DNA from: DATFYI01 sp035315125
GTDB taxonomy: Bacteria > Chloroflexota > Anaerolineae > Anaerolineales > Anaerolineaceae
NCBI GenBank assembly: GCA_035315125.1
Contig: DATFYI010000047.1
Span: 1-8,951, forward strand
Reading direction: 5' to 3'
DNA: 8,951 nucleotides
Part shown: positions 1-6,360 of the stretch, piece after piece
Layout of the letters: every line of letters starts with the position of its first letter
Position numbering within the stretch: the stretch's first letter is position 1
Notes under the pieces: model-generated
The model's database searches: none
What the model was told of the DNA's origin: nothing
The model's input: the letters and a program-made list of their open reading frames with translations, nothing else
Position numbers and translations under genes: made by a program

Positions 1-1174
1 AGGGCATACCGGATTGAGAAGTGGGACTGCCCGAGTTAGAGACTTCGGACTGTATATCTGTCTTAGTTTCAGTACCAGTTAGCTGGGCTCCCATTTCCCA
101 GGCCGGGTCAATTTCTTGAGAAGCGGATCTGGGAGGCCAGAAGGTCGAGCTGGTGTTCCCGGAGGGTATGGGTAGCTGTGGTACCGGTGAGTAAGCCAGC
201 AATGCCCGCCGTACCGCACGCTGGACTGCGCTGAAAACTTTGTCTTGCTGGCGAAAACGGACCTCGGCTTTCGCCGGATGGACATTCACATCTACTTCTT
301 CCGGCTCAATCTCGATGAAAATCACTGCCATTGGGTAACGACCCACCATCAAAAGGGTGTGATAAGCTTGCAAGAGAGCGGTATTCAGAGCAATTTCCTG
401 TACCCAACGACCGTTAACAAAGAAGGTCAGCTCGCGCCGGTTAGAACGGGTCAGCGCAACCGGACTGCTAAAACCAGTCACCCTGAGCATTTCTTCTTCA
501 AAATCGATTTCAAGCATCTGGCGGGCGATATCCACTCCATACAAATTTGCCAATACTTCACGCTTTTTGCCGTTGCCGCTGGTTTGTATCACTGACCGCC
601 CATCGTGCGATAGTTGCATGCGAACGTCAGGATATGCCATGGCATAGCGGGTAACCAGGGCGTCAATCTGCTGGCGCTCGGTGGCATCTTGTTTGAGGAA
701 TTTTAATCTGGCCGGTACATTGAAAAATAGGTCTTCCACCCGGACAACCGTTCCGGCTGGAACGCCAATTTGTTCAGGTTTACCCATCCGGCCGGCTTCA
801 CCCTGCAAACGAGCCCCGACCTCCGCCAGTGGCTGTCGCGTCGTCAGGGTCAGCCGAGCCACGGATGCAATCGAAGCCAGCGCTTCACCACGAAAGCCAA
901 GCGTAGTGATATGAAACAAATCCTCAGCCGTACGCAGCTTGCTGGTTGCATGCCGTCCGACCGCCAGGACCAGCTCATCCGCAGGGATGCCATCGCCATC
1001 ATCGGCCACCTCGATTAAACCCCGCCCGGCTTTTTCTATCCGGATGGTGATCTGGCGGGCATGGGCATCCAGGGCATTTTCTAAAAGCTCTTTGACTACC
1101 GAGGCGGGTCTTTCGATCACCTCTCCAGCGGCAATTTGAGAGGCAACTTCATCAGGTAAGACGTGAATGGTCAT
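1..1174 (-). CDS. mutL: DNA mismatch repair protein MutL, N-terminal part (3' end cut by window edge)
   Basis: MutL couples mismatch recognition by MutS to downstream nicking and excision. It is a GHKL-family ATPase. The 391 visible residues begin MTIHVLPDEVASQIAAGEV and carry the GHKL motifs at the expected places: KELLENALDA with the catalytic Glu29 and Mg-binding Asn33, DDGDGIP from Asp58, HATSKL at 75-80, GFRGEALASI from residue 93, and the GT..V.VEDLFFNVPARLKFL block. The transducer domain follows, with DVNVHPAKAEVRF near residue 300. From about residue 330 the sequence becomes Pro/Ser/Thr-rich, which is the usual linker before the C-terminal dimerisation/endonuclease domain; that domain lies outside the window. 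The ATG at 1174 fits the family N-terminus exactly. No clear Shine-Dalgarno precedes it, and a TATAAT box lies only 17 nt upstream. Identity is very secure; whether the C-terminal part has the endonuclease motif cannot be seen here. Confidence 0.97.
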   Translation of the reverse strand, partial: MTIHVLPDEVASQIAAGEVIERPASVVKELLENALDAHARQITIRIEKAGRGLIEVADDGDGIPADELVLAVGRHATSKLRTAEDLFHITTLGFRGEALASIASVARLTLTTRQPLAEVGARLQGEAGRMGKPEQIGVPAGTVVRVEDLFFNVPARLKFLKQDATERQQIDALVTRYAMAYPDVRMQLSHDGRSVIQTSGNGKKREVLANLYGVDIARQMLEIDFEEEMLRVTGFSSPVALTRSNRRELTFFVNGRWVQEIALNTALLQAYHTLLMVGRYPMAVIFIEIEPEEVDVNVHPAKAEVRFRQQDKVFSAVQRAVRRALLAYSPVPQLPIPSGNTSSTFWPPRSASQEIDPAWEMGAQLTGTETKTDIQSEVSNSGSPTSQSGMP

Positions 1175-1191
1175 GAGGAAACTCTGTACTC

Positions 1192-1197
1192 ATTATA
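1192..1197 (-). promoter_or_regulatory. candidate -10 box for mutL
   Basis: On the minus strand a perfect TATAAT lies 17 nt before the mutL ATG, which would place transcription start near 1185 and leave a leader of about 10 nt. No good -35 hexamer is found at 16-18 nt. The nearest likeness, TTGAGT, is only 14 nt upstream. The box is seen directly; its use as a promoter is inference. Confidence 0.45.
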
Positions 1198-1221
1198 ATA
1201 CCAGCTGAGGAACTCAACTCC

Positions 1222-1248
1222 GTAACAAATTGATCTTGAATTTGTTAC
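1222..1248. repeat. 10-bp perfect inverted repeat upstream of mutL, operator-like
   Basis: GTAACAAATT (1222-1231) and AATTTGTTAC (1239-1248) are exact reverse complements separated by a 7-nt spacer, in the 90-nt gap between the split-barrel gene and mutL. On the minus strand it lies about 25 nt upstream of the TATAAT box, just beyond a normal -35 position. There is no T-tract after either arm and the stem is AT-rich, so an intrinsic terminator is unlikely. A dimeric repressor or activator site fits better. A related single half-site occurs at 1881-1895. The function is inferred, not shown. Confidence 0.5.
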
Positions 1249-1264
1249 AACCGGATCTCCCCAT

Positions 1265-1780
1265 TTATTTAAACTTCCAGCGTGTGGCAGAAGCTGGAAA
1301 GTTTTTTTCAAACCAGGCATATGCAACCTGCGGGTCAAGTTGGTAGACCAAACCTGGAGATTCTATATTTTCGACCAGGTGAAATTGATATTTCTCGAAA
1401 TAGACTTCATCGGCGCGTTTTAGTATGGTTTTATCCCTGACTATATGAACAACACCTTCCAGGATTATCACATCATCACCGCTCTCTAAATGAACCACGA
1501 TATGAGGGTTAGCAGCCAGATTGCGCCCTTTGCGTGACTTTGGGTCGGTGCTGAAAAAGAAAGCCTCATCCAGCCAGACACCCCAGACCGGCATAGCGTG
1601 AGGGTTGCCGTCCGGCCGGCTGCTGCAAACCCAGTAATTTCGAGATCCTTTCATTTGTTCATTGATATGCTGTAGTGACACCAGGCTTTTTTCGTCCTCT
1701 ACCGGCTGAATTCCGTAACCGGACGGCATAACCGGTCGGTCGGACTGGCCATTTCCTGGAAAAAAGGAACTTTTTGCCAT
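1265..1780 (-). CDS. pyridoxamine 5'-phosphate oxidase-related (FMN/F420 split-barrel) family protein
   Basis: This is a 171-residue protein of the split-barrel flavin-binding superfamily, whose members bind FMN or coenzyme F420 and carry out small-molecule redox reactions. The core is clear: RNYWVCSSRPDGNPHAMPVW (47-66), a hydrophobic strand with FFFSTD, then SRKGRNLAANPHIVV from residue 82, and the typical end ATRWKF. This layout resembles the F420/FMN-dependent 'PPOX class' oxidoreductases more than true PdxH, which is longer and has a different C-terminal signature, so a role in vitamin B6 synthesis should not be assumed. The ATG at 1780 is supported by a strong Shine-Dalgarno, AAGGAG at 1792-1787, spaced 6 nt. 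The gene is probably monocistronic, with 137 nt upstream and 90 nt downstream. The substrate cannot be told from sequence. Confidence 0.88.
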   Translation of the reverse strand: MAKSSFFPGNGQSDRPVMPSGYGIQPVEDEKSLVSLQHINEQMKGSRNYWVCSSRPDGNPHAMPVWGVWLDEAFFFSTDPKSRKGRNLAANPHIVVHLESGDDVIILEGVVHIVRDKTILKRADEVYFEKYQFHLVENIESPGLVYQLDPQVAYAWFEKNFPASATRWKFK

Positions 1781-1786
1781 GAAGAT

Positions 1787-1792
1787 CTCCTT
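1787..1792 (-). promoter_or_regulatory. ribosome binding site of the split-barrel gene
   Basis: AAGGAG on the minus strand, 6 nt before the ATG at 1780. It decides this start over the internal Met18. The rest of the 137-nt gap (1781-1917) shows no convincing promoter or terminator. Confidence 0.75.
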
Positions 1793-1917
1793 TATTTTGG
1801 CTTAATGAATTTGATGAGGTAGAGCAGCACTATTTTTGGGCAAACAATAACGTCCTTCAACAAAATGACATCGTAGAGGAGATTAATTTTGTTACCCTAG
1901 TTTTATCCGGGTCTTAT

Positions 1918-2709
1918 CTACAGTGCGCTTCTCAGACTGGCCTGATCCTCTGGATTAAAGGCAGGTAAAGCTTTGCGGATCAGGCGCTCAGCTCCGGCTC
2001 CCTGGGCCACTGTCAGCACCTGCCTCAGATAATAAACGGTTTCTTTGGGAGTACGCCGGGCCAGGGCCGAGATCACAGCAATCAGTTCAACTTGAATGGC
2101 AGGCGGCGCTGATTGCAGGAGCGGGCTGATACTGCTGAAGACCGGGGGTAAGTTCTCGTAGTCGCGGTCCTGGATCAGGGGCAGCAGAGCATTCAGTCCC
2201 ATCGCCTGGAAAGGAAATCGTGGGTCATCTAACCAGCCTTTGATGAGTGCTAACCAGAGGTCTGGCATTTTTCTACGTAACTGACGGGTAGCTTGACGAA
2301 AAATGGCATCCAAAAGTTCTTTATTTTCAGCCGGCTGGCACCAGCTATTCAATCGTTCAAGCAACGGCTCAACCGGTTGTAAGGGCAGATGACCTAATAG
2401 GGTAATTGCAACCAGACGTGGCTCCAGATAGCTATCTTGCCAGAGTTGGTCTGCCAACGCCAGGGCTGCAGTTGGATTTTCCACGCAATATGGTGAAAGA
2501 TCCAATGCCAACTGCCGCATTATCAATGGCGGTAGATGATACATCGGCGTCAGAGAGACAGGCTGAGCTGCCTGCCCAGGTCGATAGGTTCTTTCGGCAT
2601 AATAATTAAACAAATCCGTCAACGCCTGCTGGAATTCATCTGGGCGAGTAAATTGCCAGGCCAGTTCCCCAATTTGCGCTTTAAGGCGGGTCATTTGGAC
2701 GGCAGGCAT
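1918..2709 (-). CDS. HEAT-repeat protein, AlkD-like (DNA alkylation repair superfamily-like)
   Basis: This is a 263-residue, soluble, almost wholly helical protein. From about residue 60 to the end it reads as stacked antiparallel helix pairs with the Leu/Ala spacing of HEAT repeats. The segment with Leu89-Trp90 followed by YLEPRLVAITLLG (94-106) resembles the 'LW.s...EeRllA' helix of the AlkD/DNA alkylation repair family, and later units (DDPRFPFQAMGLNALLPLI; RRTPKETVYYLRQVL) have the same repeat rhythm. AlkD-type enzymes remove positively charged alkylated bases using Trp and Asp side chains in a groove. I cannot place the catalytic Asp with confidence, so this may be a non-catalytic HEAT scaffold. 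The gene follows proS by 46 nt and is probably in the same transcript. The ATG at 2709 has a weak purine-rich site (GAGAAG) upstream; Met6 is an alternative start with no better site. The fold is likely; the activity is unknown. Confidence 0.7.
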   Translation of the reverse strand: MPAVQMTRLKAQIGELAWQFTRPDEFQQALTDLFNYYAERTYRPGQAAQPVSLTPMYHLPPLIMRQLALDLSPYCVENPTAALALADQLWQDSYLEPRLVAITLLGHLPLQPVEPLLERLNSWCQPAENKELLDAIFRQATRQLRRKMPDLWLALIKGWLDDPRFPFQAMGLNALLPLIQDRDYENLPPVFSSISPLLQSAPPAIQVELIAVISALARRTPKETVYYLRQVLTVAQGAGAERLIRKALPAFNPEDQASLRSAL

Positions 2710-2755
2710 TTTATCTTCTCAAACAGCTTTCGGAAGATTTCTCCCCCGGTGATAA

Positions 2756-4189
2756 TTAATAGGCACGTGCGAAATAAACTTTTTCTGTGGCAGGTTTCCC
2801 GCAATAGATGCATCTGCCAGTCCCGCCGGGTTGCTCCAACGGAATACAACGCGTGGTTGCTTTGGTGTCTTCTTTGATTTTGTTCTCGCATTCAGGATCG
2901 CCACACCACCAGGAAAATGCCCAACCGTTCTGTACAACTTCCTTCAGTTCTCCATAATCTTTTGGATCAAAAATATGCGCATCCCGAAATGCTGCAGCTC
3001 TCTCATACAAGGAAGTTTGAATATCTGCCAGCATCGTAGCCACCTGGCTGGCAATTTGATCCTGGCTGAGGCTGGTTTTTCCGGCCTTGCCGGGCATATC
3101 ACGCCGAGCCGCCATGACTGTGCCTTTTTCAACGTCTTTTGGACCGACTTCGATCCGTAAGGGAACCCCGCGCAGTTCCCAATCATTGAATTTGAAGCCG
3201 GGTGTCAAATCAGAACGCTCGTCCACTTTGACCCTGAAATTATCCAGGGCCGCTCGCAGTTTTTCAACGACCGGTAACACCAATGATTTTTCAGCATCAT
3301 TCTTGAAGATTGGCACAATTACAACCTGGATAGGCGCAAGTTTGGGAGGCAAAATAAGCCCCTGGTCATCACCATGGGTCATAATAATGGCTCCAATGAA
3401 CCGGGTGGATAAACCCCAGGAAGTTGTCCAACAATATTGCAGTTGATTGGTCTGGTCAAGGTATTGGATATTAAAGGCTTTAGCAAAATTTTGGCCCAGA
3501 TTATGGGATGTGCCGGATTGCAAGGCACGCGTATCGCCCATCATGGCTTCAATCGTATAGGAGCGCAATGCGCCGGCAAACTTCTCGCTTTCACTTTTTT
3601 TGCCAGGGATAACCGACACTGCTGCGTCATTTATGGCAAAGTCGGCATAGATTTTCAGGATGCGCAGGGTCTCTTCTTCCGCCTCCTCATGCGAGCTATG
3701 CGCAGTGTGACCTTCCTGCCAATAAAATTCAAGCGTCCGCAGGAACAGGCGCGTGCGCATTTCCCAGCGCACTACATTGCCCCATTGGTTGATCAGAATA
3801 GGCAGGTCCCGGTAAGATTTAACCCACTTACTATACATGGTACCAATGATTGTTTCAGATGTGGGACGAATTACCAGCGGTTCTTCCAATTTTTCCCCGC
3901 CGCCAATGGTCACGATTGCCAATTCTGGTGAGAAACCTTCCACATGTTCCTTTTCTTTTTCCAAAAAAGACATGGGGATTAACAATGGAAAGGCCGCATT
4001 CACATGCCCGCTGGCTTTAAATCGCCGGTCTAGCGACTGCTGGATATTTTCCCACAAAGCCCAGCCGTATGGACGGACAACCATACAACCTCGTACCGGG
4101 GCATAATCGGCCATTTCGGATTTCAGAACCACCTGGTTATACCACTCCGAAAAATTTTCAAGACGAGTTGGGATTTTTTCTTCAGCCAT
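2756..4189 (-). CDS. proS: prolyl-tRNA synthetase, archaeal/Thermus (zinc-containing) type
   Basis: This cytoplasmic class IIa synthetase charges tRNA-Pro with proline. Its 477 residues match the short archaeal/eukaryotic-like form and lack the large editing insertion of the E. coli form. Visible motifs are the motif 1 region RGCMVVRPYGWALWENIQ (about 33-50), the proline-site RPTSET (108-113), and motif 2 around NQWGNVVRWE (134-143) continuing into LFLRTLEFYWQEGHTAH. GTSHNLGQNF is the later active-site segment and is followed by the anticodon-binding domain (about 280-390). The C-terminal module has paired cysteines at 429, 434, 460 and 463, as expected for the structural zinc, and the chain ends FARAY, matching the conserved terminal Tyr that reaches the active site in this type. 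It starts 21 nt after the LOG gene and precedes the HEAT gene by 46 nt, suggesting one operon. The start fits the family length; the Shine-Dalgarno is weak. Confidence 0.97.
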   Translation of the reverse strand: MAEEKIPTRLENFSEWYNQVVLKSEMADYAPVRGCMVVRPYGWALWENIQQSLDRRFKASGHVNAAFPLLIPMSFLEKEKEHVEGFSPELAIVTIGGGEKLEEPLVIRPTSETIIGTMYSKWVKSYRDLPILINQWGNVVRWEMRTRLFLRTLEFYWQEGHTAHSSHEEAEEETLRILKIYADFAINDAAVSVIPGKKSESEKFAGALRSYTIEAMMGDTRALQSGTSHNLGQNFAKAFNIQYLDQTNQLQYCWTTSWGLSTRFIGAIIMTHGDDQGLILPPKLAPIQVVIVPIFKNDAEKSLVLPVVEKLRAALDNFRVKVDERSDLTPGFKFNDWELRGVPLRIEVGPKDVEKGTVMAARRDMPGKAGKTSLSQDQIASQVATMLADIQTSLYERAAAFRDAHIFDPKDYGELKEVVQNGWAFSWWCGDPECENKIKEDTKATTRCIPLEQPGGTGRCIYCGKPATEKVYFARAY

Positions 4190-4210
4190 TGATAATCTCG
4201 TTTCGCTGGA

Positions 4211-4753
4211 TTATGGATGTATAAGATTAACAAGTACACGAGAGGCTTCGGGTACCTGATTAACAAATGTTAAAAGCTGTTGTTCTTTTTCTTGAATATA
4301 AGCCGATTGTGCCTGGAAAAATAATTCGAATACTTCTTGCCAGGCTTGTCCGGCCAGGATTAATGGTTTGACAGGGACAGCATCGACTACCATGCGGTTC
4401 CACAACATGCAGATTTCTGTCAAAGTACCAATTCCACCTGGTAGGGCAATCACTGCATCTCCACCATCAGAGAGCGCCATCAACCGCTCATTGAGTGTTT
4501 GAAAGTGCCATTCTTCCTGTACCCAGGCATTGGCTTTGGTTGGTCGCCAGCGTTCAATTTCTTCACAGGTCACACCGATCACATGCCCACCTGATTCAGC
4601 AGCGCCTTTTGATATGGCCTCCATGATACCGGTATAGCCACCAGTTAATACGGTAAAACCGGCCTGTGCCAATGATTGGCCAAGTTGGAATGCTTCTTCA
4701 TAGGCAGTTTCTCCGGGTTTCGGGGATGAGCCGCCAAAAACGGTTACTTTCAT
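4211..4753 (-). CDS. LOG family protein (Rossmann-fold nucleotide 5'-monophosphate phosphoribohydrolase-like)
   Basis: This is a 180-residue protein of the LOG ('lysine decarboxylase-like', TIGR00730-like) family. Characterised members cleave the N-glycosidic bond of cytokinin riboside monophosphates or other nucleoside monophosphates; the old lysine decarboxylase label is wrong for this family. It opens with a Rossmann strand, MKVTVFGGSS. LTGGYTGIMEAISKGAAESGG (36-56) binds phosphate, Arg90 lies in TLNERLMAL, and the signature PGGIGTLTE (105-113) carries the catalytic Glu113. The plant-type MHxRK segment is replaced by the LNERL form seen in many bacterial homologues, so the substrate is open. 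The ATG at 4753 has a good Shine-Dalgarno (AAGGA, 6-7 nt upstream). It is the first gene of the likely LOG-proS-HEAT operon and has a TATAAT box about 45 nt ahead of it. Confidence 0.92.
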   Translation of the reverse strand: MKVTVFGGSSPKPGETAYEEAFQLGQSLAQAGFTVLTGGYTGIMEAISKGAAESGGHVIGVTCEEIERWRPTKANAWVQEEWHFQTLNERLMALSDGGDAVIALPGGIGTLTEICMLWNRMVVDAVPVKPLILAGQAWQEVFELFFQAQSAYIQEKEQQLLTFVNQVPEASRVLVNLIHP

Positions 4754-4798
4754 GGATATCCTTATGAAAAAAAATAATGCCGGTTTAAAATTTAAATT

Positions 4799-4804
4799 AT
4801 TATA
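4799..4804 (-). promoter_or_regulatory. candidate -10 box of the LOG-proS-HEAT operon
   Basis: TATAAT on the minus strand would put the transcript start near 4792 and give a leader of about 39 nt to the LOG ATG. The leader is very AT-rich, carries a U8 run (minus strand of 4767-4774) and then the Shine-Dalgarno. A 10-bp palindrome AATTTAAATT (4789-4798) touches the start region. No good -35 is visible at 16-18 nt. Promoter use is inferred from position. Confidence 0.45.
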
Positions 4805-4807
4805 CTC

Positions 4808-4848
4808 GTTTTCTCATTAATAAAGCTTTTCTGTTTTTTTGAGAAAAC
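4808..4848 (-). repeat. AT-rich inverted repeat between the GT87 and LOG genes
   Basis: GTTTTCTC (4808-4815) and GAGAAAAC (4841-4848) are exact reverse complements 25 nt apart. Within the loop a shorter stem can form on the minus strand, with TTTTCT pairing to the nearby AGAAAA around a CAAAAAAAC loop, so the two pairings exclude each other. Both are weak and AT-only in the core. It may be a poor terminator for the GT87 gene or have no role. Confidence 0.25.
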
Positions 4849-4887
4849 CGGAGCGATTTATTGCTTTAATTTCATATCGATGTGCAT

Positions 4888-6132
4888 TTATGAGAGTGCA
4901 ATGGTTTCCAGGTTTTGGAAACCGGGCTGAGGTTTAAGTCTTCTATAGAGATCAACAAACAGCCAGAAGACCCAGACCAGATAGATAAAGAATGGCAGCT
5001 CAAGAATAAGCAGGGGATTGGGAAACAATGTGTTGGTAAAGAAAGCCAGCCAGGAAAAGGCAATAATGCCTGCCCAAAAGAACCAGGTGAGAATGGATCG
5101 ATTGGAAATGCGCGTACAAGCCCAAATAGTGAGTGGAATTAATAAGAGGATCTGATCGTATGATTTGCTATATGGATGCACCAAGTAACCTGCTAAACCG
5201 CACCAGGCCAGCAAATAAAGGTCACTTAATCTACCTTGCCACCAACGCACGCCCAACAAAATCGTTTCAACCAACATCAGCAAGAAAATGGGGATGGATA
5301 TAGCAGTAGCTAAACCGGCTGGCAAGAATGTCCTCAAATAGTAGATCAGTACGATCAAGGAATGATTATATTGGCTGTATTCACTCAAACGTTGGAGCCA
5401 TTCTTTCGGCCAGCCTGGAACCATCCAAAAAGATACCGCTAACAAGATAACGAGGGCCACGCCGAAGCTGGCGATAAATGGAAACAACCGTTTTCGAGAA
5501 GCGTAAACTAAAAAGAAAAGGATAAAAAGCCATGAAATCTGAGGTTTAATAGTGACCCAGGCCATTGATGCGCCAGCAATCGTTACAAAAAGAGTGGTGG
5601 AACTCCCCCGGGTGATCAATATCCCATAAACAACAAAAAAAATAGTTCCTACCAGGACAGCGAAATTCCCCAGGATAAGACCAAAACTAAATGGATATAT
5701 AAAAAGCACAGAAATCAGCAGCCATTTGGATGCTTTCGGGAACGCCAGTATCAAACTACTCATCAATGCCAGAATATTAAAGGCCATCCAGATCGGCGAA
5801 GCCCAATCGAAACCAAGCCAGAACAACGGCAGTGCTGCCAGCAGGCCGTAGGGAGGATAGGCATATCCAAGCTGATCTTCCTGCGGCGTTGCCAACCGTT
5901 TCATGATTGACATTTGGATCTGTTGGTTAAGTTGTTGGCTATATGGAGACTGGTGATTAAGGAAAATTGCCCGTCCGGCGTACCAGAAAGTACAGAAATC
6001 ATCACTGAGAGTATTATTTTGGGTAATAGAATGGGTCGCCACCGAGAGCAGTCCCAGGCAAATTCCAAATAGTGCCAGGACGATCCATAGCGTTTGGACA
6101 GGCGAAAGTTTAGAAAAAAGACGTGAGCTCAT
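4888..6132 (-). CDS. GT87-type (DUF2029) polytopic membrane glycosyltransferase
   Basis: This is a 414-residue integral membrane protein with about ten hydrophobic spans, the first at roughly residues 14-33. The layout fits the GT-C fold family GT87 (formerly DUF2029), whose studied members transfer mannose or arabinose from polyprenyl-phosphate donors on the outer face of the membrane. Family-like signatures are an acidic first extracytoplasmic loop with Asp44-Asp45 followed by FWYAGRAIF (49-57) and SPY, then YAYPPYG (90-96), a G-N pair in LILGNF (152-157), and KPQ at 196-198. The C-terminal end, DLYRRLKPQP..., is basic and likely cytoplasmic. The start ATG lies one base after the stop of the 69-residue gene and has no clear Shine-Dalgarno of its own, which suggests translational coupling. 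Donor and acceptor cannot be told; neighbours give no dedicated glycan cluster. Confidence 0.82.
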   Translation of the reverse strand: MSSRLFSKLSPVQTLWIVLALFGICLGLLSVATHSITQNNTLSDDFCTFWYAGRAIFLNHQSPYSQQLNQQIQMSIMKRLATPQEDQLGYAYPPYGLLAALPLFWLGFDWASPIWMAFNILALMSSLILAFPKASKWLLISVLFIYPFSFGLILGNFAVLVGTIFFVVYGILITRGSSTTLFVTIAGASMAWVTIKPQISWLFILFFLVYASRKRLFPFIASFGVALVILLAVSFWMVPGWPKEWLQRLSEYSQYNHSLIVLIYYLRTFLPAGLATAISIPIFLLMLVETILLGVRWWQGRLSDLYLLAWCGLAGYLVHPYSKSYDQILLLIPLTIWACTRISNRSILTWFFWAGIIAFSWLAFFTNTLFPNPLLILELPFFIYLVWVFWLFVDLYRRLKPQPGFQNLETIALS

Positions 6133-6133
6133 T

Positions 6134-6343
6134 TTATAAGCCAGTCAATGCCTGCAGTGCCGCCCGGGCTGAAGCTCTTTGGGCTGGATGCCAACCTTCT
6201 TCGACGGCCATTTTATTCAGATGTTCTAAGACACTCTTTTGGGATATTGGATCTAATTCAGAGTAGGCTTTCCGGATTCGTTCTGGATCGCTTGACAAAA
6301 GCTGTTCCCAAAGATCCTCAATCGGAATAAAAGATTCTGACAT
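6134..6343 (-). CDS. conserved-looking small helical protein of unknown function (69 aa)
   Basis: I do not recognise a named family. The 69-residue product begins MSESFIPIEDLWEQLLSSDP and is predicted by eye to be three or four amphipathic helices, with segments such as RIRKAYSELDP and ASARAALQAL. It has no membrane segment, no signal peptide and no cysteines. It looks real for three reasons. It fills the space between the EF-G terminator and the GT87 gene, its TAA is one base from the GT87 ATG, and its composition is that of a folded soluble protein. No Shine-Dalgarno precedes the ATG. Instead a TATAAT ends 6 nt before it, which would put transcription start on the A of the ATG (leaderless mRNA). 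It could be an adaptor or regulator of the membrane transferase, but that is only positional inference. Confidence 0.7.
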   Translation of the reverse strand: MSESFIPIEDLWEQLLSSDPERIRKAYSELDPISQKSVLEHLNKMAVEEGWHPAQRASARAALQALTGL

Positions 6344-6349
6344 GGGTCT

Positions 6350-6355
6350 ATTATA
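6350..6355 (-). promoter_or_regulatory. candidate -10 box giving a leaderless transcript of the 69-aa gene
   Basis: TATAAT on the minus strand is separated from the ATG at 6343 by AGACCC, so the usual 7-nt distance to +1 lands on the start codon itself. The -35 position would fall inside the EF-G terminator stem and shows no TTGACA likeness. The box is seen; its use is inference. Confidence 0.45.
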
Positions 6356-6360
6356 TAAGA

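Noticed and set aside
245..1139. Plus-strand open frames opposite mutL (for example 245-595, 681-914, 770-1018)
   Set aside because: They lie antisense to the conserved MutL coding frame, have no family likeness and have low-complexity shadow composition.
1222..1248. Intrinsic terminator reading of the palindrome before mutL
   Set aside because: There is no T-tract after the stem on either strand and the stem has only three G-C pairs.
2719..2937. Minus-strand frames 2719-2937 and 2691-2891 overlapping the proS 3' end
   Set aside because: They are out of frame with the conserved zinc module of proS; no independent start signal or homology.
3437..3931. 164-codon plus-strand open frame
   Set aside because: It is wholly antisense to the proS catalytic domain; the translation shows no recognisable domain.
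4815..4827. 13-nt identical sequence CATTAATAAAGCT also at 8624-8636, both in intergenic DNA
   Set aside because: A 13-mer shared by two AT-rich gaps is roughly expected by chance in a 9-kb window, and its distance to the nearby TATAAT boxes differs (10 versus 28 nt).
4872..5063. 63-codon minus-strand frame overlapping the GT87 C-terminus
   Set aside because: It is an alternative frame of the transferase gene, and its hydrophobic content comes from the membrane-protein codons.
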